From the NCBI GenBank assembly GCA_937874195.1, contig CALNBM010000084.1, positions 1-35,140 on the forward strand: a stretch of DNA of 35,140 nt, in the 5' to 3' direction. A program made the translations under genes and the position numbers. Within the stretch, counting starts at the first letter, position 1. Each line of letters begins with the position of its first letter. Below the pieces are notes generated by a model. That model searched no databases and had not been told where the DNA came from. It was given only the letters and a program-made list of their open reading frames with translations. Positions 1-8,700 of this stretch are shown piece by piece. This DNA comes from an uncultured Clostridia bacterium. Lineage in GTDB: Bacteria > Bacillota > Clostridia > Christensenellales > UBA1242.

Positions 1-322
1 TATTTAATGACACCCCTGCGCCTGCTCTAACACACTCTCCATTGACCGTTATTTTATCAAACCACCCTTTTAGGTGAATGATAATTCCATCATACCCCTC
101 ATCATCAATAAGCAAGTTTGTTCCCTTGCCCAGTAAAAATGGTGCGACTTCGTGGTCTTCACAAATTTTAACGATTTTTATCAGTTCTTCTAAATCTCGG
201 GGAACAAGCATTATTTTTGCATGCCCACCAATTTTAAAAGAACAATAATTTCTCAACGGCTCATTAAATAAGATAATTTCTTTGGGCACACTTTTTTTAA
301 GTTCTTTAATTACATTTTTCAC
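1..322 (-). CDS. murB: UDP-N-acetylenolpyruvoylglucosamine reductase, N-terminal part (cut by window edge)
   Basis: The reverse strand reads open from a GTG at 320-322 to the left edge, giving 107 residues. MurB reduces UDP-GlcNAc-enolpyruvate to UDP-MurNAc with NADPH and FAD in cytoplasmic peptidoglycan precursor synthesis. The visible part is the FAD-binding half: the N-Y-C-S-F-K-I-G-G segment near residue 26 (family form N-T-S-F-K-I-G-G), then L-G-K-G-T-N-L-L-I (family G-x-G-S/T-N-L-L) and the following D-G-I-I-I. The C-terminal substrate domain lies outside the window. An ATG just upstream runs straight into a stop, so GTG is the likely start; no strong ribosome binding site is visible. 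It follows uvrC on the same strand, a pairing common in clostridia. Family is firm from motif order; the exact start is less so. Confidence 0.88.
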   Translation of the reverse strand, partial: MKNVIKELKKSVPKEIILFNEPLRNYCSFKIGGHAKIMLVPRDLEELIKIVKICEDHEVAPFLLGKGTNLLIDDEGYDGIIIHLKGWFDKITVNGECVRAGAGVSLN

Positions 323-382
323 ATTATTTATTTACGCTAAACTAAAATCTTTTGTGAATATTAATTAAAAATAAAAACAATG

Positions 383-409
383 AAAAAACAAAAATTATAT
401 TAATATAAT
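383..409 (-). terminator. AT-only hairpin followed by T-rich tract, minus strand
   Basis: A perfect AT palindrome at 394-409 is followed on the minus strand by a run of T broken by one G (383-393). It could end uvrC transcription or act as an attenuator-like element before murB. An all-AT stem is weak, so this is tentative. Confidence 0.35.
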
Positions 410-426
410 ACAGGTCATCTAGGCAT

Positions 427-494
427 TAGCTGTCGAAACTAAAAACATAGAGCGCACCACTAACTGTTTCTATGTTAGTCATATCGGGCAGTTA
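427..494 (-). promoter_or_regulatory. Candidate structured RNA element between uvrC and murB
   Basis: Nested complementary segments are visible: 427-432 with 489-494 (one G-T pair), 438-440 with 477-479, and 444-450 with 470-476, leaving a 19-base apical loop and an asymmetric internal loop. Pairing works on either strand; the minus strand is preferred because both neighbours lie on it. An AT hairpin and T-rich tract follow before the murB start, the layout of a leader element. I do not recognise it as a known riboswitch. It could equally be a 3' UTR structure of uvrC. Confidence 0.4.
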
Positions 495-552
495 TTTTTC
501 TCTTTTGGAATGGATTATTATTAAGTCTTTAAATTTAATTCTTAGTTTTTAA

Positions 553-2388
553 TTAAAATTTACTATCGTTAGGTTCGTTAAAATAATTATAAATATTTTC
601 CGCAAGTTTTTCGCCGACACCTTTAACTTGCATTAGTTCTTGCTTGGATGCTTTTTTAATATTGTTCAAACTTTTAAAATGTTTAAATAACTCTTTAATT
701 TTTTCTTCGCCAATAAGTTTAATTTTACTAAGGTCGCTTGTAAGTGTGCTTTTTGTTCTCACATTTCGTTGAAATGAAACTGCAAATCTATGGCTTTCAT
801 CTCTAACATTTTGCAATAATTTAAGAGCGTAATTGTTTTTATCTAGCACTATTGGTTTTGAAATATTAGGTAAAAATATTTCTTCTTCCCGTTCTGCAAG
901 CGAAATAACAGGTATGTTTACATTTGCTTTTTTAAGCACAGAATATGCAAAAGAAAGTTGACCCTTTCCACCGTCTATTAATATTAGATTTGGTTTCTTT
1001 TTAAAACTTATGTCTTCATTATTTAAATTATTTATTCTTCTGCCTAAAACCTGACGCATGCTTTCAAAATCATTTTGCCCGTCAGTATCTATCTTAAACT
1101 TTCTATAATGCTTTTTTTGTGGTTGTCCGTTTTCAAAAACCACCATGCTGGCAACTGTGTTTGTTCCACCAAGGTTGCTTATATCATAGCCTTCTATTCG
1201 AAGTGGTGGGTGCTCTAAATTCAATAATTCTTGCAATTTGCCCATTGCCCCCACCGTTCGAAGTTTATGCAATTTGTCTTTTTCAAGATTTTTTTCTAAA
1301 TGCACTTTTGCATTTTCTATCGCCATTTCAAGAAGCCTTGCATTAACTCCTCGTTTAGGATTAAGCAACTCCACACTCTTACCTTTCTTTTCTTTTAACC
1401 ATGTATGCAGTGCGTCATCAGTAATACCGCAAATAACAATTTCAGGAATAATGACATTAGTAATATAATATTGAGTTATAAAACTCTCAATAATTTCTTC
1501 ATTATCGTCTGAACTTTCTGTCATATCAAAATTGCTCACTCCTATCATTTTACCGCCACGCACACACAAAAGCGAGATAGCCGAGTTGATTCCATTAGTG
1601 CTAAAACCAAAAATATCAATGTCTTTCAACTTTCCTAAATCTGTTATGATTAAGTTGTTTAAATTGTCTATGAGTTTTAAACTCTCCTTAAATTCCAGCG
1701 CCTTTTCGAACCGTTCTAATCTCGCACAATTCATCATCTTTTCTGTTAGTATATTTTTTGCAAGGGTTGTGTCACCTTTTAGAAAGTTTATAACATTGTT
1801 AACCGCTCTTTTATAATCTTCTTTTGGTACATTGCCACCGCATGGTGCTAAACATTTGCCAATATGATAATTTAAACACACTCGCTTAGGTTTACCACCT
1901 TCTTTTATATTAAGGGCACAATCTCTAAGCGAAAAAGTGTGAGCTATTATTTGCATTAAATCGGCAATTCTAACCTTGCCGAAAAAAGGACCAAAATAAA
2001 GTGCACCGTCTTTTTTTATTTTTCTGGTGAGTACTACTCGCGGAAAATCTTCTTTTGTGTTAATTTTTAAAAAAGGAAACGCTTTGCCGTCTTTTAATAA
2101 AATATTATAAAATGGCATGTGCTCATGCACTAAATTACTTTCCAGAGTTAACGCATCTAGTTCACTGGCAGTTACCACATAATCAAAATCATGAATAACC
2201 GAAACCATTTGGCGCACTTTTTCATGCTTAACATTAGTTAAAAAATATGAACTCACTCGCTTTTTTAAATTTTTTGCTTTGCCTATATATATGATATTTC
2301 CATTTGCATCTAGCATGCTATAAACACCACTGCTGGAAGGCAGTAGTGACACTTTAACTTTAATTTTGTCTCTTAATATTTCGTTCAT
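553..2388 (-). CDS. uvrC: Excinuclease ABC subunit C
   Basis: UvrC makes both incisions in nucleotide excision repair after UvrA/UvrB load on damage. The 611-residue length is normal. Visible in order: a GIY-YIG endonuclease domain (G-V-Y-S-M near residue 21, I-Y-I-G-K-A near 33, 3' incision); a cysteine cluster near 170-185; a UVR motif at about 213-237 that contacts UvrB; the RNase H-like 5'-incision domain with I-E-G-Y-D-I-S-N near 396-403, L-I-D-G-G-K-G-Q-L near 470 and D-E-S-H-R-F-A near 525; and a C-terminal tandem helix-hairpin-helix (about 550-605) ending in V-K-G-V-G-E-K-L. The catalytic-type Asp and His residues of the second domain are present. The start is ATG; no good Shine-Dalgarno sequence is seen. 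murB lies downstream on the same strand. Confidence 0.97.
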   Translation of the reverse strand: MNEILRDKIKVKVSLLPSSSGVYSMLDANGNIIYIGKAKNLKKRVSSYFLTNVKHEKVRQMVSVIHDFDYVVTASELDALTLESNLVHEHMPFYNILLKDGKAFPFLKINTKEDFPRVVLTRKIKKDGALYFGPFFGKVRIADLMQIIAHTFSLRDCALNIKEGGKPKRVCLNYHIGKCLAPCGGNVPKEDYKRAVNNVINFLKGDTTLAKNILTEKMMNCARLERFEKALEFKESLKLIDNLNNLIITDLGKLKDIDIFGFSTNGINSAISLLCVRGGKMIGVSNFDMTESSDDNEEIIESFITQYYITNVIIPEIVICGITDDALHTWLKEKKGKSVELLNPKRGVNARLLEMAIENAKVHLEKNLEKDKLHKLRTVGAMGKLQELLNLEHPPLRIEGYDISNLGGTNTVASMVVFENGQPQKKHYRKFKIDTDGQNDFESMRQVLGRRINNLNNEDISFKKKPNLILIDGGKGQLSFAYSVLKKANVNIPVISLAEREEEIFLPNISKPIVLDKNNYALKLLQNVRDESHRFAVSFQRNVRTKSTLTSDLSKIKLIGEEKIKELFKHFKSLNNIKKASKQELMQVKGVGEKLAENIYNYFNEPNDSKF

Positions 2389-2708
2389 AAATTAATTATA
2401 TCACTTTATTAAAGTTTAGTATTAATATTTTATAAGTTTATAATTATGTTATTCTTAATTTTGCGATGTCTTTTATTTAAATACTCATTAATGGCTCGCC
2501 AAATATGATTGTTTTTTATTACTTTTATTATTATTAATATTTATAATTTTAATTTATAAAAGATTACTAAAACTTTTACTAAGACCAAGTTTTAATATAA
2601 AAGTAGCTCTTTTTAAAAACTGTATGATTATAATATATCTTATTTGTAACAAAAAAAAATATTATCTCATAGAAATAATTAAGTTTAAAAAACTTAGGAG
2701 AAACAAAT
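2389..2708. other. AT-rich intergenic stretch upstream of uvrC and of the small peptide gene
   Basis: This 320-base gap separates divergent units. It is almost pure A/T. A TATAAT box sits at 2629-2634 on the plus strand, but no matching -35 box is visible at 16-18 bases. Except for the hairpin at 2680-2696 (listed separately) I see nothing else. Confidence 0.5.
2680..2700 (+). promoter_or_regulatory. Hairpin abutting a strong Shine-Dalgarno sequence
   Basis: 2680-2686 and 2690-2696 are perfect complements (7 bp, 3-base loop). The stem ends exactly where GGAG (2697-2700) begins, eight bases before the ATG at 2709. Such a stem could present or limit access to the ribosome site; being mostly A-T it is weak. 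The Shine-Dalgarno sequence is what supports the small gene as real. Confidence 0.5.
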
Positions 2709-2906
2709 ATGAATTTTTCAAACGATGTCTTACTCGTTCTTTTGCTTTCAATTTTCGCTAGCTCCACCGACACAGACCTAAACACAAACACAAACTTTCT
2801 CCTGCTACTACTGCTAATTCTTAGCAGTATTCGTTCAAACACTAGTGTTAATCAATGTACCTGTTGTAATCCATGTGGATGCGCACCACGAAATTGCTTT
2901 ATTTAA
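2709..2906 (+). CDS. Small hydrophobic peptide with cysteine-rich tail, unknown function
   Basis: A 65-residue product I do not recognise. It has two short hydrophobic blocks (about residues 7-18 and 30-41, the second almost all Leu) separated by a Thr/Asp/Asn linker, then a polar stretch and a C-terminal tail with six cysteines in about 14 residues (50, 52, 53, 56, 58, 63) in C-x-C-C-x-x-C-x-C spacing. Reality is supported by the AGGAG site eight bases before the ATG and by a strong terminator 40 bases after the stop, making a free-standing one-gene unit. The hydrophobic blocks suggest membrane or coat association; the Cys cluster suggests disulfide cross-linking or metal binding. Small Cys-rich hydrophobic proteins occur in spore coats, and this genome sporulates, but that is inference. 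A secreted toxin or bacteriocin-like peptide is an alternative; no processing site or export gene is nearby. Confidence 0.6.
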   Translation: MNFSNDVLLVLLLSIFASSTDTDLNTNTNFLLLLLLILSSIRSNTSVNQCTCCNPCGCAPRNCFI

Positions 2907-2949
2907 AAACTGATTTATACATAAATAAGAGAAAGCAAAAACAGATAAG

Positions 2950-2997
2950 AAAAAAGATTTTTAAAAAAGCACAGTATTTTCTGTGCTTAATCTTTTT
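2950..2997 (+). terminator. Nested intrinsic terminator of the small peptide gene
   Basis: The inner stem pairs 2967-2974 with 2981-2988 (8 bp). An outer stem pairs 2950-2958 with 2989-2997 and itself ends in a T run. Position and polarity fit termination of the 2709-2906 transcript. Confidence 0.8.
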
Positions 2998-3388
2998 ATA
3001 TTAAACTCTAAATTTAATTTAAAAGACTATACTAAAACATTAGTTTATTTTTATTAAAACGGAATTTTTTCTAAAAATATTTAATAAACAGTTCGCGAGT
3101 GAAAAAAAGTGTGTTTTTTGGGGTCTTATAAAATCATTAAACATTGTTAAAGGTTTTGCATCATCTTTTATAACAGCGACCTTAATATTGCTCCCTCCCA
3201 TTTTCTGTCCAAATATTACTCTTCTTCCGATACTTTTGGAAGCAAACACAAATGCGATACTTACAATTCTAAGTCGTGTGTGCTAAACCATTTGTGTCAT
3301 GCATGACTATTTTTTTTTGATAAAATTTTGCGTCTAGCAGACACTTTATTTTAACAAAAGGAGATTTTTTATACAATAGTAAACCTTT
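2998..3388. other. Gene-poor stretch with possible remnants
   Basis: No gene can be supported here. A minus-strand frame of 69 codons (3040-3249, GTG start) has no ribosome site and matches nothing I know. On the plus strand an AAAAGGAG sequence (3357-3364) resembling a ribosome site is followed by no ATG/GTG/TTG at usable distance and then by the hairpin at 3389-3421, as if a short gene had been lost. This is speculation. Confidence 0.3.
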
Positions 3389-3421
3389 ACTAAAACCCCC
3401 GGATTATCTGGGGGTTTTAGT
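3389..3421. terminator. Strong symmetric hairpin, possible bidirectional terminator
   Basis: A perfect 12-bp stem (3389-3400 with 3410-3421, nine-base loop) has a C5/G5 core followed by TTTTAG in both directions. The T tract is short, so termination is likely but not certain. No supported plus-strand gene precedes it. Confidence 0.6.
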
Positions 3422-3427
3422 GGCAAT

Positions 3428-3450
3428 AAAAAAAGCACTTTTGTGCTTTT
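3428..3450 (-). terminator. Intrinsic terminator downstream of folD
   Basis: 3431-3438 pairs with 3443-3450 (8 bp, four-base loop). On the minus strand it is followed by seven T (3428-3434 read in reverse). It lies 39 bases past the folD stop. Confidence 0.8.
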
Positions 3451-3488
3451 ATATCTTATTTATTATCTATTACAAAAATATAATTAAA

Positions 3489-4343
3489 TTATTTTGTTAT
3501 CTTTTCTTCAAAGCTTTCCACTGTTTGAATTAATAGTGATACAATAGTCATTGGTCCAACTCCGCCCGGCACAGGCGTGTAAGCACTTGCTATCTCGCTT
3601 GCATTTTCTAAATCAATATCGCCGACATTTCCTGCATTGTAGCCTGCGTCAATCAACACAACTCCTTTTTTAAACCATTCCGCTTGAAGATATTTAGGTC
3701 TCCCAAGTGCACCCACCACAATATCTGCTTGCTGTAAAATTTCTTTTAAGTTTTCTGTTTTGGAATGAGCAATCGTAATAGTTGCGTTTGCGTTTAGCAG
3801 TTGCATAGCTATAGGTTTGCCTAATATTGCACTTCTTCCTACAACCACCGCATGCTTTCCTGCAATTTTTATATCATATTCTTTTAATAATTTAATAATA
3901 CCTAGTGATGTGGCAGATACAAACGCCTTTTCTTTATTACACATTTTTCCAAAAGAATAAAAGCTTACTCCGTCCACATCTTTATTAACCGCCACAGTAT
4001 TAAAACAATGCTGTTCGTTTATATGACTAGGCACTGGGTGTTGAATTATAATGCCATCAACACTATCATCATTATTGAGTTCATTTATTTTTTCTAAAAG
4101 CTTATCGGTGGTTGTGTTTTCGTTAAAAGTAATTATATCGCAGTCTAGACCAACGCGCTCACATGCTCTTTTTTTCATGTTCACATAAGTTACAGATGGC
4201 GCAAAATCCCCCACTAAAATTGTTACCAACTTTGGTCTTTTATTTGTGGCTATATATAATTCCTCCACCCTTTTAGATAACTCGTTTTCAATACGATCGG
4301 CGAGTTTTCTTCCATTTAATATAATAGCTTCTTCCACTTTCAC
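3489..4343 (-). CDS. folD: Bifunctional methylenetetrahydrofolate dehydrogenase/methenyltetrahydrofolate cyclohydrolase
   Basis: FolD interconverts 5,10-methylene-THF, methenyl-THF and 10-formyl-THF in the cytoplasm, feeding purine and formylmethionine synthesis. The 284-residue length is normal. Catalytic signature: Y53-x3-K57, then V-D-G-I-I-I-Q-H-P near 95-103 (Gln101) and K-D-V-D-G with Asp124. The NAD(P)-binding segment is G-R-S-A-I-L-G-K-P near 169-177, and the family hallmark T-P-V-P-G-G-V-G-P-M-T is near the C-terminus. One oddity: the usual P-C-T-P segment ahead of the nucleotide domain is replaced by S-A-T-S (about 143-146), and the usual Q-L-P-L-P is Q-H-P-V-P. The start is uncertain between GTG at 4343 and GTG at 4337. 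It stands alone, with a terminator downstream. Confidence 0.95.
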   Translation of the reverse strand: MKVEEAIILNGRKLADRIENELSKRVEELYIATNKRPKLVTILVGDFAPSVTYVNMKKRACERVGLDCDIITFNENTTTDKLLEKINELNNDDSVDGIIIQHPVPSHINEQHCFNTVAVNKDVDGVSFYSFGKMCNKEKAFVSATSLGIIKLLKEYDIKIAGKHAVVVGRSAILGKPIAMQLLNANATITIAHSKTENLKEILQQADIVVGALGRPKYLQAEWFKKGVVLIDAGYNAGNVGDIDLENASEIASAYTPVPGGVGPMTIVSLLIQTVESFEEKITK

Positions 4344-4596
4344 CTGCTTTTTTTACCCCGCACATGCTCTTATGCACTACTAAAATTATTTATTTTTTGG
4401 TCGAATTAATTAATTTCGTGCGTGAATAAAAATTACTATCGTTCTCCACATTATTTTATTATTGCCAAATTAAATTTTTTGATTTTAATTTTATTTAGTC
4501 ATTATCTTCAATGTTTATAAAAAAAACTCTTAAAGCAAATTTGCTGGCATTTTCTATATAATAATTTAACTAATTTAAACCTTATAATATTCTACT

Positions 4597-5568
4597 TTAA
4601 TTTACTCTATTTTTAAGAATATATAACTTATTCAACAAATCTTTTCTAAACCTTTTAGGGGCTTGATTGGCTTCTTCAATAGGAATATCAAAAACAAAAT
4701 TATCGTCCACTCCAAGAGCAAATCCGCTTTTCCCTTCATTAAGAAGCATAAAAGCTCTAATTGCAAACTCCACTGCAAGCATTCTATCAAGCAAACTTGG
4801 TGCTCCACCGCGTTGTATATATCCTAACTCCGAACTTCTAACCTCTAAACCTAAGTGTTTTTGAATCGCTTTTTCAACATCTTTAACAGAATAATCTAAC
4901 GCCTCGCTCATTATAACAACAGGGCTTTTGCAACCGCGTTCAATACTTAATGAAACATCGCTTACTATATTTTTTATCTTTGTGTCAACTTCTGCCAGTG
5001 CAACACTATCCGCGCCAATAACAAGCGCGGTATAAAGAGCAATATCTCCGCAATTCCTACCCATTAGTTCAATAATCATGGCTTTATCGGTGGAAGACAT
5101 TGTTTGTTTTATATTATCAATAGCAGCCACTGCGTTCATAACCGCCGTGTCGAAACCAAGAGTGTTGTCTGTATAAAACAAATCGTTGTCAATAGTCGAC
5201 GGAATACAAATAACCTTAATACCATTTTTATGCAATTCTGCCGCACCTCTAAACGAACCATCTCCACCAAGAATAACTAGGCTATCAATGTTATGCTTTT
5301 TTAAGTTTTTAAGTGATTTTTGAAATCCCGATGGCGTTGTAAACTCTTCACTACGACTAGTTTTAATAATCGTTCCACCTATGTTTGCAATGTTTTCTAC
5401 CATTTCATCTTTAAGGTCAATAAACTCATTATCAATTAATCCTTGGAAACCTCGTAGCACGCCAATCGCTTTTTGCCCATGTGCATTACATGTGTTAACA
5501 AAAGCCTTAATACAAGCATTCATACCTTGACAATCGCCACCACTACATAAAATTGCGTATTTCTTCAT
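4597..5568 (-). CDS. pfkA: ATP-dependent 6-phosphofructokinase
   Basis: Phosphorylates fructose 6-phosphate to the 1,6-bisphosphate, the committed glycolytic step. The 323 residues align almost without gaps to the E. coli PfkA numbering. Seen: S-G-G-D near 9-12, Arg72, G-G-D-G-S at 101-105 (Gly104 marks ATP use; PPi enzymes have Asp there), S-T-I-D-N-D at 124-129 with catalytic Asp127, M-G-R at 169-171, and G-Y-I-Q-R-G-G near the C-terminal substrate site. Oddities: the N-terminal loop reads G-G-D-C-Q-G-M-N rather than G-G-D-A-P-G-M-N, and the position of Arg162, which in E. coli reaches the neighbour subunit's sugar phosphate, is Lys. A good ribosome site (AGGGG) precedes the ATG. It lies just downstream of dnaE on the same strand, an arrangement known in Firmicutes. 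Confidence 0.95.
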   Translation of the reverse strand: MKKYAILCSGGDCQGMNACIKAFVNTCNAHGQKAIGVLRGFQGLIDNEFIDLKDEMVENIANIGGTIIKTSRSEEFTTPSGFQKSLKNLKKHNIDSLVILGGDGSFRGAAELHKNGIKVICIPSTIDNDLFYTDNTLGFDTAVMNAVAAIDNIKQTMSSTDKAMIIELMGRNCGDIALYTALVIGADSVALAEVDTKIKNIVSDVSLSIERGCKSPVVIMSEALDYSVKDVEKAIQKHLGLEVRSSELGYIQRGGAPSLLDRMLAVEFAIRAFMLLNEGKSGFALGVDDNFVFDIPIEEANQAPKRFRKDLLNKLYILKNRVN

Positions 5569-5759
5569 TATTTTCCCCTTTTAGGACTTAAATACAATTA
5601 AATTATTTATGATACTTATTTAACTATCTTTTTTTTGATATAGGTTCTTAATGCTTATATTTGTTTAAACTCTCTATATTTTATTTGTTTTCAATTTATT
5701 ATGTGTTATTTTTAGTCGCCTTATATATTTTTTATTTTAAGTAGCAATAATTCATATGC

Positions 5760-8700
5760 TTATTTCTTCACCTGTATATCTTCTTCGTTTATATATGCCA
5801 TGAGTTCTGCTTGAAGATTGCTTTTTAAGTCCACTTTTTTTGGTACTCTAAACCATTTTCCGTTTTCACTGCAATTCACATATACTTCGCTTTCGCCTGG
5901 ATAATTTTCTAATACTTCTAATATATCATTATACAGTACGCTATCGTTTGTGTTAAATTTTAAACACAATTTTTCTAAGGTTTCTTCTTTTTTCGTGATT
6001 GTTAAAGCGTTTGTGTTATTCCTAGCAAAACTAGAAATGTTATCGGCAAGCACTATTGGCGCTTCACCTTGTCGAATACTTAACTTTCCATTAACTTTAA
6101 GCAATGCATCATTATTTAAAAGATGTTTGAATTTTGCATAAATTTGAGGAAAACACATAACTTCAATAATGCCATATAAGTCTTCAATTTTTAATATTGC
6201 CATTTCTTTGTTGGATGCGCGCGTTATAACTTTTTTAACTTCCGCAACTATTCCACCGCAAGTAACCGTAAGACCATCGGCTAAATGGTCATACACCCCC
6301 TCTTCCACTCCATCTCCGTTAACACTCTCAAAAGCAATTTCTTCATCTTGCTTTAACATATCACCAGTAAGATTAAACTCACTAAAAATTTCAATATAAT
6401 TGCTAAGCGGATGACCAGAAACATAAACGCCCACAACTTCTTTTTCTAATTTTAACTTAACTTGCTCATCATATTCTGGGATATTTGGCATTTCCACATT
6501 AATGCGTTCTTCTTCGCCAAGTAGCCCAAAAATATCCAGCTGTCCACTTGCTCGCTTTTTTCTATCTTGCGACACAATATCGATAATAAGCGGAAAAGTT
6601 TGCATCATTTGAGAGCGTTTTGCACCAAAACTATCACACGCACCCGATAATATCATACTTTCTATACAGCGTTTGTTTAAGTATTGACTATCTAGTCTAC
6701 TAATAAAGTCTGTTAAATCTTTATAGTCGCCGTTTTGTTCTCTTTCACTTATTATTGCTTCCACCACGCCTATGCCAACATTTTTAAGAGCGGCAAGTCC
6801 AAAGCGAATATTGCCATCGGTAACACTAAAATATGTTTTACTTTTATTTATATCAGGTGGTAACACTTCAATTTTTTCTTCTTTAGCATAAGTTACATAA
6901 TTTTTAACTTCGTCTGCATTTGTGATACGATTATTAAGCACACTTGTTAAAAATTCCGGTTCGTAATAAAGTTTTAAAAATGCAGTTTGATAAGTTATTA
7001 AACTATAAGCAGCAGCATGTGATTTATTAAAAGCATAAGATGCAAAACTTTCCATTTGTCCCCAGATTTTTATTGCAATATCTTCTGGTACGCCCCGTTT
7101 TACCGAGCCATCAATGGCAGGTTTGCCACCTTCGGCAGGTTTTCCATAAACAAACACATTTTTTTCTTTTGCCATTTCTGCTTGTTTTTTCTTACCCATC
7201 ATTCGGCGAACCATGTCTGCTTGTCCAAGTGTGTAGCCAGCCATATCTTGAACAATTCTCATAACCTGTTCCTGATAAACAATACAGCCATAAGTAACCT
7301 TTAAAATTGGCTCTAAAATTGGATGATCGTATTTAACATCTTTTGGGTTGTGTTTGTTATGCACATAAGTTGGAATGGAATCCATTGGACCCGGTCTATA
7401 TAAAGACACTCCTGCTATAATATCTTCAATGCAGTTTGGTTGAAGTTCTTTCATAAACTTTTGAAAACCACTACTTTCAATTTGGAAAATAGCTTTTGTG
7501 TTACCTGTGGAAATTAATTTATATACTTCTGAATCATCATAAGTACACTTATCAAAATCAATATCCACACCACGATTTTCTTTGATTAGTTGCAATGCCT
7601 TTTCAATATCACTTAAATTCCTAAGTCCTAAAAAGTCCATTTTAAGGTGACCTAGTCGCTCAATATCCACCATATTATATTGAGTGGTTATATCCTCGCC
7701 ATTTCGAGCAAGTGGCATAAATTTATCAAGATTATCCGCACCAATAACCACTCCGCAAGCATGCGTGGAAACTTGTCGTGGCATATCTTCAAGTTTGATT
7801 GCAATATCCACAACTCGCTTAACTTCATCATTATTAGCATACATTTCTTTAAGATCGGGAATGGAATAATCAATTCCATAATCTTTGTCGCTCTTTTTTG
7901 CTTTGTATAACCCAAAACACTTTTTGATTACATCTGGCTTGCTGACTTTATTAGGAATTGCTTTTGTGATTTTATCCAACTCGGAATATGGAACTCTAAG
8001 TACTCTGCCCACATCTTTAATAGCGTTTTTTGCTGCCATAGTTCCAAAAGTTGCAATTTTAACAACTCTATCAGGCGTATATTTTTCTTTTACATAATCA
8101 ATAACTTCTTCTCGCCTATAATCTGCAAAGTCCACATCAAAATCAGGTGCACTAACTCGTTCGGCGTGAATAAACCGTTCAAAGAGTAAATCATATTTAA
8201 GGGGGTCGATATTAGTTATCCCAAGCGAGTATGCAACAATACTTCCCGCGCCACTTCCTCGTCCTGGCCCAACTGGTATGCCCATTGATTTTGCTTTATC
8301 AATGTAATCCCAAACCACCAAGAAATATTCTACAAAGCCTTGTTTTTCAATTAAATCAATCTCTCTATCCGCACGCAATCTGATTTCGCTAGTGACTTCA
8401 CCATATCTATTAATCAAACCTTTATCTAACAATTTTCTAATAAACTCGCTAGGTGTTGAATCGTCTGCTGGTTTATATGGGGGGAATAGATAATGCCCAA
8501 ACTCAAACTCGACATTACATTTGTTAGCAATCTCTACTGTAACATCTAAAGCATCTAAATCATAGGGGAACAATTTTGCCATTTCATCGTATGTTTTTAA
8601 ATAAAACTCATCCGACACGAACTTCAATCTATCGGGGTCATCAACAGTTTTTTGCATTTGTACACACATTAATACATCTTGAACTTCTGCATCTTCTTTA

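Noticed and set aside
2579..2842. Minus-strand 87-codon frame opposite the small peptide gene
   Set aside because: It overlaps the better supported plus-strand gene, lacks a ribosome site, and its sequence is a reverse image of the Leu-rich and Thr-rich codons.
3040..3249. Minus-strand 69-codon frame with a GTG start
   Set aside because: No ribosome site and no recognised family; the stretch is compositionally like the surrounding non-coding DNA. It could be a remnant but cannot be called a gene.
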